15,975 nucleotides of DNA from positions 1 to 15,975 of the forward strand of contig CAMWMM010000049.1 in NCBI GenBank assembly GCA_947175285.1, in the 5' to 3' direction. The notes under the pieces were generated by a model, which saw only the letters and a program-made list of their open reading frames with translations, made no database searches and had not been told where the DNA came from. This stretch comes from an uncultured Lachnospiraceae bacterium (GTDB lineage: Bacteria; Bacillota_A; Clostridia; Lachnospirales; Lachnospiraceae). The position numbers and the translations under genes were made by a program. Shown here in pieces: positions 1 to 8,329 of this stretch (positions are counted from its first letter, which is position 1; each line of letters opens with the position of its first letter).

Positions 1-60
1 CTACAAATATGTGCAAAAGCCTCAAAGGATAATCCAAAATGTCATTTGTGAAGTGAAGTT

Positions 61-94
61 CCAAATTAAAAACGCAAACCGGACAGCTTGCGTT
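61..94 (-). terminator. Rho-independent terminator after the leftward GT2 gene
   Basis: Read on the minus strand, a 9-bp stem (one G-U pair) is formed by 86-94 and 71-79 with a 6-nt loop, followed by a short U-rich run (TTTAATTT). It lies 49 nt past the stop codon of the leftward glycosyltransferase, so it probably ends that transcript. The remaining bases of 1-142 show no other supportable gene. Confidence 0.65.
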
Positions 95-142
95 CTAAGA
101 ATTACTCTGATATTTTTCCCGATGTCTTACTACGCTAAGACA

Positions 143-1075
143 TCACTTTTCAGTGAAGTTTCTCATAACCAGCGCATACCGATACTCAAAATCTCTCCGG
201 TTCTTCAATGCCATATTAGACAAAATCAGTCCGGCAAAAAATGACTGTATTGCCGCTAACGCGAGAAATCCGCAACAAAACAGCGTCGGGAAACGCATTA
301 CCAGACCTGTCTCAATATAGGAGATGAAAACCGGCACAAACAAAACAACGGCAAGAATCGCAAGAATCGCCGCAAATGAACAGAAAAAGCCAAAAGGCTT
401 ATAGTCCCTGTATAATTTTACAATCGTGTGCAAAACCCTGAAGCCGTCAGAAAAGGTGTTCAGCTTTGATTCACTGCCCGCCGGACGGTCTCTGTAATCC
501 ACAATGACATTGTCAATCTGTAAATTATTATAAACTGCATGTATCGTCATTTCCGTCTCAATCTCAAATCCCGTGGAAAGCACCGGAAACGTTTTGACAA
601 AGCCATAGCTGAATGCCCTGTAACCGGTCATAATATCCTTGATATTACAATGAAACAGTTTATTGATACTGCTGCGGACAATACTGTTTCCAAAATTATG
701 AAACGGTCTTTTATTCTCTGTAAAATATGTGGATGAAAGTCTGTCCCCTACTACCATATCCGCATTATGATGCAGTACTTTATCCGCCATTTCTCTGGCA
801 TATTCCATCGGATACGTGTCATCTCCATCCACCATAATATAACATTCCGCTTCTATCTCCCGAAACATACGACGGATAACATTTCCTTTTCCCTGCATAT
901 ATTCATACCGTATCTGTGCTCCTGCTTCTTTTGCAAGTTCTACCGTACGGTCTTTGGAATTATTGTCATATACATAAATAACTGCTTCCGGCAGCGCTTC
1001 TTTTGCATCTTTTACCACTTTGGCAATTGTTTTTTCTTCATTATAACAAGGAATCAAAACCGCAATTTTGTCCAT
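143..1075 (-). CDS. Membrane-anchored family 2 glycosyltransferase (DPM1/polyprenyl-phosphate type)
   Basis: This 310-residue protein begins with a GT-A fold: a PCYNEE nucleotide-binding start (residues 9-14), the VYDNNSKDRT segment (35-44) and a D-G-D-D metal-binding motif at 83-86. Two hydrophobic C-terminal segments (about 228-252 and 263-287) would anchor it in the membrane. This layout is typical of dolichyl/undecaprenyl-phosphate sugar transferases, so it probably moves a nucleotide-activated sugar onto a polyprenyl phosphate or a lipid-linked glycan at the inner membrane face. The donor sugar cannot be read from sequence. The start ATG has an AGGAAAGG-like site about 12 nt upstream and a closer GGG. 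It lies 156 bp downstream of the leftward MBOAT gene, with hairpins between them, so it could be co-transcribed or partly separated. A terminator follows it. Confidence 0.85.
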   Translation of the reverse strand: MDKIAVLIPCYNEEKTIAKVVKDAKEALPEAVIYVYDNNSKDRTVELAKEAGAQIRYEYMQGKGNVIRRMFREIEAECYIMVDGDDTYPMEYAREMADKVLHHNADMVVGDRLSSTYFTENKRPFHNFGNSIVRSSINKLFHCNIKDIMTGYRAFSYGFVKTFPVLSTGFEIETEMTIHAVYNNLQIDNVIVDYRDRPAGSESKLNTFSDGFRVLHTIVKLYRDYKPFGFFCSFAAILAILAVVLFVPVFISYIETGLVMRFPTLFCCGFLALAAIQSFFAGLILSNMALKNRRDFEYRYALVMRNFTEK

Positions 1076-1099
1076 TATAATCCCATGCCTTTCCTAAAC

Positions 1100-1167
1100 T
1101 TGCGATGTTTGGGCAGCGCTGAAAGCGCTTAAGCACCAAACTCGCGGGTGAAAATTTATTTTCACCC
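1100..1167. repeat. Two adjacent inverted repeats (stem-loops) upstream of the GT2 gene
   Basis: The first structure spans 1100-1146: nested arms TTGCGA/TCGCGG (two wobble pairs), GTTTGG (1107-1112)/CCAAAC (1136-1141) and AGCGCT (1115-1120)/AGCGCT (1124-1129) around a GAA loop. Directly beside it, GGGTGAAAA (1146-1154) pairs perfectly with TTTTCACCC (1159-1167). Read leftward, they lie in the 5' untranslated stretch of the GT2 gene or in the MBOAT-GT2 intercistronic RNA. No U-tract follows on the minus strand, so they are poor terminators there and more likely processing or stability elements. Confidence 0.6.
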
Positions 1168-1217
1168 TATTATCATAGCATAAATTATTTTTATTCTCTA
1201 CCCTGAATCACAACAAT

Positions 1218-1248
1218 TTTATCAGGCTGCGCTAGAATCCCTGATAAA
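1218..1248 (-). terminator. Stem-loop enclosing the stop codon of the leftward MBOAT gene
   Basis: TTTATCAGG (1218-1226) and CCTGATAAA (1240-1248) form a perfect 9-bp stem with a 13-nt loop that contains the TAG stop of the leftward MBOAT gene (1232-1234). The downstream run on the minus strand (ATTGTTG) is only weakly U-rich, so it may be a weak terminator or an mRNA-protecting hairpin. Confidence 0.4.
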
Positions 1249-2761
1249 TAAATTCCGCCGCGCTATACTCAGGTCCATAGCAGCCAAATAAAATGACTCC
1301 AAACAGCAATGCATACCATATAATCCATCTGACCGGAAGAATCTTTTTTGCAATTCTGTCACGCACAGAACCGTTCTGCTGTAAACAGGATACCAGAAGC
1401 AGCAACAACAAAGAAAGAACCGCAATTACCATCTCAGATGCATCAAGACCAAGTTCCGTCAATGCGCCGTTCCATAAAATACCGGGATTCCAAACTGTCA
1501 CTGCTTCTTTTAACATGGCAAACGCTGCGCCGACAGAATCCGAGCGGAAAAATAAATCTCCGATGCATACCAGCAAAAACGTTCTTAAGATACGAATGCC
1601 TCCGATAAACTTGCCTTTTGCATTGATATGCATTTTATCCATAAACTGCACACAGGGCGCCTCCAGCAATTCCTCCATAACAATATAAAACCAGTGGAGC
1701 AGACCGGAGCCGATTACATATTTCCATTCTCCGCCGTGCCAGACGCCTACCGTAAACCATAAAATAAACATCGCGACAAACGTAGCGTATTGTTTTCCTC
1801 TTTTTTTCCCGAATTTTTGTTTCCAGGACTTATTTAATCCGGTAAAAAAACGGGACCGCAAAAGCGGATAAAATACATACTCTTTCATCCAGACACCCAG
1901 TGTAATGTGCCATCTTCTCCAATATTCCGCTACGCTTTTTGCAAAAAACGGTGTTTGGAAATTCTCCGGAAGCGTAAGCCCAAGGCTTTCCGACATTCCT
2001 AACACAATGTCCATACAGCCCGAAAAGTCCGTATATAACTGAAACGCATAACAAATCGTCGCAATCCAGATATAAGCGCCCGGATAGTCAGAATACTGCC
2101 CATATACGGTATCTACAAGCACCCGCAGTCTCTCTGCAATGACTAACTTCTTGAAAAGTCCCCACAGCATCCGCTGTACGCCTCTTGTCACTTTATGATA
2201 ATCAAACGCATGTGCGGTAAAAAACTGCTCTCCGCATTCTCTGTACTGCAAAATCGGACCGGAAATCATTGCCGGAAAATACATGCCGTATAAAGCAAGT
2301 TTTACCGGATTCGGCTGCGGCTTCGCAATGCCATAATAAGCATCTATCACATACCCCAGCAAAGAAAACGTATAAAAAGAAACGCCGAGCGGAACCGGAA
2401 AATGAAATCCGTGCAGGACAGGTTCTGAAACGCCGAAAATGCCTGCAATGCCATTGACCGTATTAATGCCGAAATTAATGTATTTCAAGAAAAACAGAAT
2501 ACCCAGATTCACAATGAGCACTGCTGCCAGCGCTGCTTTTTTCTTTCTCTCCTCTTCCGTTTTTGTCATTGCCCGTATGCCAAAATAGCATACAGCCACC
2601 GAAAAAACCGGATATAAAATCAGAATGCCGTTACCCGTAAACAAATAATAGGCAGCACTGCAAAGCAGCAGGAATCCCCACTGCCAGCGTTTGGGAATAC
2701 TGTAATATATGACTAAAATACCTGCAAAAAAACACAAAAAATAAAAAGAGGTAATACTCAT
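1232..2761 (-). CDS. MBOAT family O-acyltransferase (AlgI/DltB-like)
   Basis: This 509-residue polytopic membrane protein has the hallmarks of bacterial MBOAT acyltransferases: DFSG (245-248), WRRWHITL with H285, and VWHG with the family's conserved active-site histidine at H342, followed by a further His at 356 (SGLLHW). The family moves acyl groups, usually acetyl, from a cytoplasmic donor to an extracellular glycan. A hydrophilic, Lys-rich insertion around 308-326 distinguishes it from the rightward MBOAT. It starts with an ATG preceded by AAAGGGA about 11 nt upstream, and a candidate extended -10 promoter lies just upstream. No SGNH/AlgJ-type partner is next to it; the next gene is a GT2. 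The class is secure; the polymer and acyl group are inferred only from the polysaccharide neighbourhood. Confidence 0.9.
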   Translation of the reverse strand: MSITSFYFLCFFAGILVIYYSIPKRWQWGFLLLCSAAYYLFTGNGILILYPVFSVAVCYFGIRAMTKTEEERKKKAALAAVLIVNLGILFFLKYINFGINTVNGIAGIFGVSEPVLHGFHFPVPLGVSFYTFSLLGYVIDAYYGIAKPQPNPVKLALYGMYFPAMISGPILQYRECGEQFFTAHAFDYHKVTRGVQRMLWGLFKKLVIAERLRVLVDTVYGQYSDYPGAYIWIATICYAFQLYTDFSGCMDIVLGMSESLGLTLPENFQTPFFAKSVAEYWRRWHITLGVWMKEYVFYPLLRSRFFTGLNKSWKQKFGKKRGKQYATFVAMFILWFTVGVWHGGEWKYVIGSGLLHWFYIVMEELLEAPCVQFMDKMHINAKGKFIGGIRILRTFLLVCIGDLFFRSDSVGAAFAMLKEAVTVWNPGILWNGALTELGLDASEMVIAVLSLLLLLLVSCLQQNGSVRDRIAKKILPVRWIIWYALLFGVILFGCYGPEYSAAEFIYQGF

Positions 2762-2792
2762 TCGATGCCTGTCCCTTTGATAATTTTTTATT

Positions 2793-2822
2793 ATCTTATC
2801 ACATTTATCCCCTGTATGTCCA
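2793..2822 (-). promoter_or_regulatory. Candidate extended -10 promoter for the leftward MBOAT gene
   Basis: On the minus strand TGGACA (2817-2822) is separated by 18 bp from TAAGAT (2793-2798), which is preceded by a TG one base upstream (extended -10). It lies about 30 bp from the start codon in the divergent region 2762-2943. A comparably good promoter for the rightward operon was not identified there. Confidence 0.45.
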
Positions 2823-2943
2823 CAAAGCGGCTGCTATATAACGGGCAATTATTAATTCTTTCTTAATAACACAGATTTTGTGTTCCACTTTTCCAATTTG
2901 TGGTAAACTTTTAAAAGCAGGATTTTGAAATTGAGGTGTTTAC

Positions 2944-4374
2944 ATGCTTTTTAATTCGATATCTTTCGGTATTTTTATTATCGTTGTATTTATTTTATAT
3001 TATATTGTTCCGCATAAATACAGATGGGGATTTTTGCTGCTTGCCAGTTATGCCTTTTATATGAATCTGCATCTATGGTACGGCATTTTGCTTTTTTTGA
3101 CGACGCTGTTAACGTATCTGCTTGCCCTTTCTTTCGAAAAAGCACACTCACTTAAAGAGAAAAGGCGAAATTTGCTGCTTGGCATTGTGCCGCTTGTCGC
3201 TATTCTTATCTTTTTTAAAACGGCAAATCCTGTTATTGCACGGTTAAATGATATGATTGCCGCCGGAAGACTGTCGTTGCAGCCTTTGGCTTTAACTATA
3301 CTTCTTCCCGCAGGCGTCTCTTTTTATTTTTTCCAGTCCATGGGATATCTGATTGATGTCTACCATGGCAGAATAAGCGCGGAAAAGCATTTCGGATATT
3401 ATGCGCTCTTTGTTTCCTTTTTCCCACAGCTTCTCGCCGGTCCTATCGGCAGGGCGGAGGCACTTTTACCTCAGTTGAAAAAAGAACGTCCTTTCAAATA
3501 TGAAGATGTCACATACGGATTAAAACTAATGGCATGGGGTTATTATAAAAAATTAGTCATTGCCGATGTTTTCGCAATTACCGTAAACAGTCTGTATGAT
3601 AACGTATATTCTTATGTGGGACTTGCCTTTATTGTTGTTACCGTTATGTTTGCTATTGAAATTTACTGTGACTTTTCCGGTTATTCCGATATTGCCATCG
3701 GCTGTGCAAAATTATTCGGCATTGATTTAATGACCAATTTTAAAAGTCCTTATTTTTCCTTTTCGATTAAGGAATTTTGGAGCCGCTGGCACATTTCGCT
3801 CTCCTCATGGTTCCGGGATTATGTCTATATTCCGGCAGGCGGTAACAGAGGGCCAAAATGGAGGCATTTTTTTAACCTGCTCCTTACGTTTTTCATCAGC
3901 GGTTTCTGGCACGGCAGTACGCTTACCTTTCTCGTGTGGGGCGGCATTCACGGACTGCTCCAGATTATAGAAACGATTATTTATCCAAAAGGGAAAAAAC
4001 ATGGGAAACATTTCTGGCAGTTACCTGCCACATTTATCGTGCTGTGCTTTACATGGATTTTTTTCCGTGCTAACAGTATGGAGGATGCTGTGTGGGTTAT
4101 TTCCCGCCTGTTCTGGGACGCCTCGCGCCCTCTTAATTATTTAAAAACAGCCGTTATCTGTCTCGACATGTCATATGCGCAGATGATGGGAATGGCTCTA
4201 TCCGTATTAGTGCTTGGCATTTATGATTATCTCTCGCTTAAATATGATGTCATAAAGGAATTTTCCAAACAGATATGCCTTGTCAGATGGCCTGTATATA
4301 TTTTGTTGTTAGTTATCATTGCATTATTTTCACCTAAGGGCATTGCAACGGAATTTATTTATTTTCAGTTTTAA
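2944..4374 (+). CDS. MBOAT family O-acetyltransferase (AlgI-like)
   Basis: This 476-residue protein with many membrane segments carries the AlgI-type signature: DFSGYSDIAIG (243-253), FWSRWHISLSSWFRDYVYIP (277 onward, H283) and the FWHG catalytic box (H323), then VWGGIHG (H336). It matches AlgI/PatA-type proteins more closely than the divergent leftward MBOAT does. In known systems such proteins pass acetyl groups through the membrane to an SGNH-fold partner that modifies a polysaccharide. Such a partner follows 13 nt downstream, so the two probably form an O-acetylation pair. The start is supported by GAGGTG five bases upstream of the ATG. The acetyl donor and target glycan are inferred from family and context. 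Confidence 0.92.
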   Translation: MLFNSISFGIFIIVVFILYYIVPHKYRWGFLLLASYAFYMNLHLWYGILLFLTTLLTYLLALSFEKAHSLKEKRRNLLLGIVPLVAILIFFKTANPVIARLNDMIAAGRLSLQPLALTILLPAGVSFYFFQSMGYLIDVYHGRISAEKHFGYYALFVSFFPQLLAGPIGRAEALLPQLKKERPFKYEDVTYGLKLMAWGYYKKLVIADVFAITVNSLYDNVYSYVGLAFIVVTVMFAIEIYCDFSGYSDIAIGCAKLFGIDLMTNFKSPYFSFSIKEFWSRWHISLSSWFRDYVYIPAGGNRGPKWRHFFNLLLTFFISGFWHGSTLTFLVWGGIHGLLQIIETIIYPKGKKHGKHFWQLPATFIVLCFTWIFFRANSMEDAVWVISRLFWDASRPLNYLKTAVICLDMSYAQMMGMALSVLVLGIYDYLSLKYDVIKEFSKQICLVRWPVYILLLVIIALFSPKGIATEFIYFQF

Positions 4375-4387
4375 CGGAGGAATTACA

Positions 4388-5353
4388 ATGAAAAAAATAT
4401 ACGACGTATCACGCTTTTTATTAAAATGTCTGTTGATTCCGGCGGCAGCTGTTCTGATTATTTATTGTCTCAATAAACCATATCGAAGAATCAATTCACA
4501 GAAATATTTGGATGTCAGCAAATTCTCATCATTAGGATATGATGTTACACAGGTAAAAGTCGGCAACCTCGGCAGTTCTCACGGTCTGTATGATTTCAAC
4601 TATGAAGCGCTGGAAATGCAGGGATACGAATGCTTTAATTTCGGCAACACCAGCCAGTCCTATGACTATGATTTTGCCATTTTAAAAGAATATGCGCAAT
4701 ATATGGATGAAGACAGCATTATGCTCATTCCGGTTTCTTATTTTTCCTTTAATAATGAAGTTGTCAACGAAAAGGAAGCTGAAGCGATGAGTCTGCGCTA
4801 CTATCACTGTCTTTCACCGGAAAACATTCCGAATTATGACCCATACATCGATATTACCACCAATAAACTGCCGATTCTAACCGCAGGAGAAGATATTCTC
4901 AAACTGTTTCCCAATCTCAGGCTGTCCATAGTCGCACTGGCTGCTGAAGATAATGAAATTGATACGGAAGAATTTACACGGATGGCACAGGAACGTTACA
5001 GCAGACATTTTGATAATAAAGAAGAATATTTTCTGCCGGAAAGAATCCAAAACCTGTATGACATTGTCAATTACTGTAAAGAGCAGAATATCACGCCAAT
5101 TCTGATTACACCGCCCTTTTCCGAATACTATCAGGATTTGGTTTCAGAAACATTCATACAGGAATTTCAGGAAACAGTGAATACTATTGTTTCTGACACA
5201 GGCGTCGAATATTATGACTATTCTTGTGATGCCAGATTTCGCAGCAATCTTGCCTATTTTATGGATGCCGACCACTTGAACGATGAAGGCGCTGCCTATT
5301 TTATGGAAATATTAATCAATGAAATACCAAAGATGCACCAATTAGTCGAATAA
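4388..5353 (+). CDS. Membrane-anchored SGNH/AlgX-like O-acetylation partner
   Basis: This 321-residue protein has one N-terminal membrane segment (about residues 10-27) and an extracytoplasmic domain resembling SGNH/DHHW-type acetyl-handling proteins that work with MBOATs. Visible blocks are GNLGSSHG (nucleophile region with GSS), FNFGNTSQSYDYD (oxyanion and substrate region), ITPPFSEYY, and DADHLNDEGA near the end, with the catalytic Asp-His pair. It would act outside the membrane to place acetyl groups on the glycan. The chosen start follows a strong GGAGG six bases upstream and 13 nt after the MBOAT stop; an earlier in-frame start at 4319 lies inside the MBOAT gene. Its stop overlaps the convergent deacetylase gene by 12 bp. 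Catalytic activity is likely from the preserved triad but unproven. Confidence 0.82.
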   Translation: MKKIYDVSRFLLKCLLIPAAAVLIIYCLNKPYRRINSQKYLDVSKFSSLGYDVTQVKVGNLGSSHGLYDFNYEALEMQGYECFNFGNTSQSYDYDFAILKEYAQYMDEDSIMLIPVSYFSFNNEVVNEKEAEAMSLRYYHCLSPENIPNYDPYIDITTNKLPILTAGEDILKLFPNLRLSIVALAAEDNEIDTEEFTRMAQERYSRHFDNKEEYFLPERIQNLYDIVNYCKEQNITPILITPPFSEYYQDLVSETFIQEFQETVNTIVSDTGVEYYDYSCDARFRSNLAYFMDADHLNDEGAAYFMEILINEIPKMHQLVE

Positions 5354-6277
5354 ACTCAGGCGCATAACAGCGTTCTTTTCTGTCTGTCTGTCAGACAAAA
5401 GATAGAAGTCTTTCGCCGCATTCTCTCCGATTTCCGCTGTGATTTCCTCCGGTAGGGCAATGCCCGGATGAAAACAGAACTCTAATGTTCTATTCTCCTT
5501 CCCGGCTTTTGCAGCTATCTTCGGATATAATCTGACAATCCTGTCATAATCCATTCGTCCGCTCATAACAAGCCCCCATAAATACATCTTTTTCATCGAA
5601 TGCGCCGATGCATAACGGTCTGCTTTATGAGAATAGAGCGATAACAATCTGTTTTTTATAAAATTAACCGGCCGGTATGTCTTCCACAATGATACTTCCG
5701 ATAAAAACGGAGCAAGTACTTCTTTCGAGTTGCGGATATACTCTACCGGATATTCCTCTTTTGCAATAACTTCCGTTAATGCCTCCCATACGACCGGAAT
5801 CATATGAGCATGTTGGTGAGAATCAATTCGCATACCTTTCTGTTTACAGGGAATCTGATTTGCCTTTGCCAGTTCCATGCAATGGCGTATTGCTTTCCAC
5901 GCAGTCTCTATCTGCGCTTTTATCTCTTTTTCCAACTGCTGCCCTGCGGCTTTCCGTTTCATCGGATGATAAGAAAACAGAAACAGTTTTCCCCATGACA
6001 CGCCTGTCATATCGCTGTCCGGAGAAACAAGAAGCGGAACCGCCTTTGCTCCTGCCAGACATTTTCCCTCCACAAAATCCAGATGAACAGACATGGACGG
6101 CAAAAAAGGCAGTGCCGGCACCGCCTTATAAAGCATCTCCATACATTCTTCAAAGCAGGACATATTCGGTACAATACTAATACTGTTTAACTTTCCTTCT
6201 TTCATACATTCTAAAATATCCGCCGATGTATGAACGGTAAGCGCATAATCATCTGCATGAACATCTATTTCAGGCAT
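5342..6277 (-). CDS. ChbG/YdjC-type carbohydrate deacetylase
   Basis: This 311-residue protein carries HADDYAL near the N-terminus (residues 7-13; metal-binding Asp, equivalent to the NADDFG motif) and DSHQHAHMIP further on, the diagnostic His-containing metal box, plus a late FHPG. The YdjC/ChbG family removes N-acetyl groups from amino-sugar oligosaccharides. In a polysaccharide operon it could deacetylate a lipid-linked or nascent sugar, as seen for related aminosugar-modifying clusters. The ATG at 6277 has GGAGG about six bases upstream and overlaps the end of the GtrB-like gene by eight bases (ATGCCTGA), showing translational coupling. A longer reading from 6337 would lie wholly inside the upstream gene and adds a Lys/Arg-rich, non-family extension. 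No signal peptide is seen, so it is probably cytoplasmic. Confidence 0.88.
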   Translation of the reverse strand: MPEIDVHADDYALTVHTSADILECMKEGKLNSISIVPNMSCFEECMEMLYKAVPALPFLPSMSVHLDFVEGKCLAGAKAVPLLVSPDSDMTGVSWGKLFLFSYHPMKRKAAGQQLEKEIKAQIETAWKAIRHCMELAKANQIPCKQKGMRIDSHQHAHMIPVVWEALTEVIAKEEYPVEYIRNSKEVLAPFLSEVSLWKTYRPVNFIKNRLLSLYSHKADRYASAHSMKKMYLWGLVMSGRMDYDRIVRLYPKIAAKAGKENRTLEFCFHPGIALPEEITAEIGENAAKDFYLLSDRQTEKNAVMRLSLFD

Positions 6278-7280
6278 TCTCTTCCTCCGTTTGTACGGAA
6301 GCGTCTGTTTTTTCTGACGATTCCGGTTTCCATACAAAAGTATCTATAATATAGCGGGGACGTTTCTTCGTCTCCATATAAATCTTTCCGATATATTCAC
6401 CAATAATTCCCAAAGATAATAGTGTAATACCGCCCATAATAAGCGATATGAGAAGACTGGTCGTATAACCCGGTACATTATTGCCCCTTATCCAATCCAC
6501 CAGACTGATAATTGACATCACCACACTGAAAAGGCTTACGGCAAATCCCATCACCGCAATCAAACGAAGCGGTCTGACACTCATCGAGGTAATGCCGTCT
6601 AACGCAAGCGTCATCATTTTTCCGAGCGTATACTTGGAGTGTCCAGCCTCTCTTTTTTTGACATCAAAATATACTACATCGGAAGCGAATCCCATCGTCG
6701 GAATCAATCCGCGCAGGAATAAATTTGTCTCTTTATATTCCGAAAGCGCATCCAGTGCTTTCTTAGACATAAGTCTGTAATCCGCATGGTTGGCAATCAC
6801 TTTGCTGCCAAGCAGATGCATCAATTTATAATAGAGTGTTGCGGTACTCTTTTTAAAAGTGCCGTCGGAATGTCTGTCATTCCGTACGCCATATACAACC
6901 TCACAGCCATCCATATAAGCTGCCAGAAACTTATCCAATGCTTCAATATCCTGCTGCAAATCCGCATCAATTGTCACAACAACATCCGCATATTGCCTTG
7001 CCGTCATCATACCTGCAAGAACAGCGCTCTGATGACCGTAATTTCCCGCAAGACTGACAACGGAAAATATTCCATCCTGCGCCGCTATTTGATGTAAAAG
7101 CCGCAGGGTGTTATCTTTACTGCCGTCATTGACAAACATAATCTTACTTCCGGTCTTAATTTTCCCCTCCTGCATCAGGCGGCAAATCTTATCGCGCATC
7201 ACGCGCGCGGATTTCTCTACGACTTCTTCCTCGTTATAACATGGAACAACCAGATACAAAACCGGTATCTCTCTTTTCAT
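6270..7280 (-). CDS. GtrB/CsbB/ArnC-like polyprenyl-phosphate glycosyltransferase
   Basis: The 336-residue protein has a GT2 catalytic domain (VVPCYNEEE at 11-19, NDGSKDNT at 51-58, D-A-D at 105-107 within DADLQQD) followed by two C-terminal membrane helices (about 240-264 and 275-297) and the GEYIGKIYMETKKRPRYI tail that is characteristic of GtrB and CsbB. These enzymes load a sugar onto undecaprenyl phosphate at the inner face, giving a lipid-linked donor that is flipped and used outside. The neighbouring sugar-nucleotide genes suggest a hexose or uronic acid donor but do not define it. The start codon is preceded by AAAGGAAGGAG with a rather long 13-nt spacing. It is the fifth gene in the leftward operon and its stop overlaps the next start by eight bases. 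The flippase and the final transferase (GtrA/GtrC-like) are not in this window. Confidence 0.9.
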   Translation of the reverse strand: MKREIPVLYLVVPCYNEEEVVEKSARVMRDKICRLMQEGKIKTGSKIMFVNDGSKDNTLRLLHQIAAQDGIFSVVSLAGNYGHQSAVLAGMMTARQYADVVVTIDADLQQDIEALDKFLAAYMDGCEVVYGVRNDRHSDGTFKKSTATLYYKLMHLLGSKVIANHADYRLMSKKALDALSEYKETNLFLRGLIPTMGFASDVVYFDVKKREAGHSKYTLGKMMTLALDGITSMSVRPLRLIAVMGFAVSLFSVVMSIISLVDWIRGNNVPGYTTSLLISLIMGGITLLSLGIIGEYIGKIYMETKKRPRYIIDTFVWKPESSEKTDASVQTEEENA

Positions 7281-7319
7281 CCTTATAACTCTGCTCCTTC
7301 CTTTGTCTGCGAGCTTTTT

Positions 7320-8315
7320 CTATTCCTTGTAGTATTCCCGATACCAACGGACAAATTTGCCAAGTCCGTCTTTTAACGGCGTATTCGGTTTAAAATCATA
7401 ATCCTGCATTAAATCAGTGATATCGGCATATGTCTGATAGACATCTCCCGGCTGCATAGGCAGATACTCTTTAATCGCTGTCTTTCCAAGACACCTTTCC
7501 AATATCTCAATAAAATGCATCAGTCTTTCCGGCTGATTGTTACCGATATTATACAGTTTAGCGTGTACACCGTTTTTATCCGCTTCCGGCGGATTGCACA
7601 GAACATTCTCTATTCCCTGCACAACATCATCAATATAGGTAAAATCGCGGTACATATCGCCTTTATTATATATCTGAATCGGTTCCCCTGCCAAAATCTT
7701 TTTCGTGAATTTAAAATATGCCATATCCGGTCTGCCAAAAGGTCCGTATACGGTAAAGAAACGAAGTCCTGTCACCGGAATCCGGTACAGTTTGCTATAC
7801 GCATACGCCATCAATTCATTGGACTTTTTTGTCGCAGCATACAGGCTGACAGGTTCATCCACTTTATCATTCGTTGAAAACGGTACTTTCTTGTTACCGC
7901 CATAAACGGAACTGGAGGAAGCATAAACAAGATGCTCTGCCGGGAAATAACGGCATGCTTCCAGAATATGAAAAAATCCCATGATATTAGACTGCATATA
8001 GGAATCCGGATTATCTATGCTGTAACGCACACCAGCCTGCGCTCCCAAATTGACGACAATATGCGGACGATATTCCTCGAATAGCGCAAGTACATCCCCT
8101 TTATCCGCCAAATCACCTTTTACAAATGTATAATGCTCATACTGCTCCAGAATTTTTAATCTGTCCTTTTTCAGTGAAACATCATAATAATCATTCAGAT
8201 TATCAAAGCCGACTACTTCCGCTCCCGCCTCCAAAAGCTTTTTTGACAAATGAAAGCCGATAAAGCCCGCACCGCCAGTCACTACATAAGTTTTTCCAAT
8301 ATCAAGCTGCTTCAT
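7320..8315 (-). CDS. NAD-dependent UDP-glucuronate 4-epimerase-like protein
   Basis: This 331-residue extended short-chain dehydrogenase/reductase has the GGAGFIG Rossmann motif (14-20), SSSSVYGG (133-140), and the catalytic Y159-x-x-x-K163 pair (YAATK). The QAGVRYS segment (93-99) is characteristic of the UDP-glucuronate 4-epimerase/CapI branch rather than plain GalE. It should interconvert UDP-GlcA and UDP-GalA using bound NAD+, in the cytoplasm. This fits the UDP-glucose dehydrogenase encoded 14 nt upstream, which would make its substrate. A strong AGGAGAGG site sits 8 nt before the ATG. It is the fourth gene of the leftward operon. A UDP-N-acetylated uronic acid as substrate (WbpP-type) is a less likely alternative. 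Confidence 0.9.
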   Translation of the reverse strand: MKQLDIGKTYVVTGGAGFIGFHLSKKLLEAGAEVVGFDNLNDYYDVSLKKDRLKILEQYEHYTFVKGDLADKGDVLALFEEYRPHIVVNLGAQAGVRYSIDNPDSYMQSNIMGFFHILEACRYFPAEHLVYASSSSVYGGNKKVPFSTNDKVDEPVSLYAATKKSNELMAYAYSKLYRIPVTGLRFFTVYGPFGRPDMAYFKFTKKILAGEPIQIYNKGDMYRDFTYIDDVVQGIENVLCNPPEADKNGVHAKLYNIGNNQPERLMHFIEILERCLGKTAIKEYLPMQPGDVYQTYADITDLMQDYDFKPNTPLKDGLGKFVRWYREYYKE

Positions 8316-8329
8316 ATATTCTACCTCTC

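Noticed and set aside
6278..6337. Longer deacetylase starting at 6337
   Set aside because: Lies fully inside the GtrB-like gene; GGAGG before ATG 6277 fits better and the family motif starts right there.
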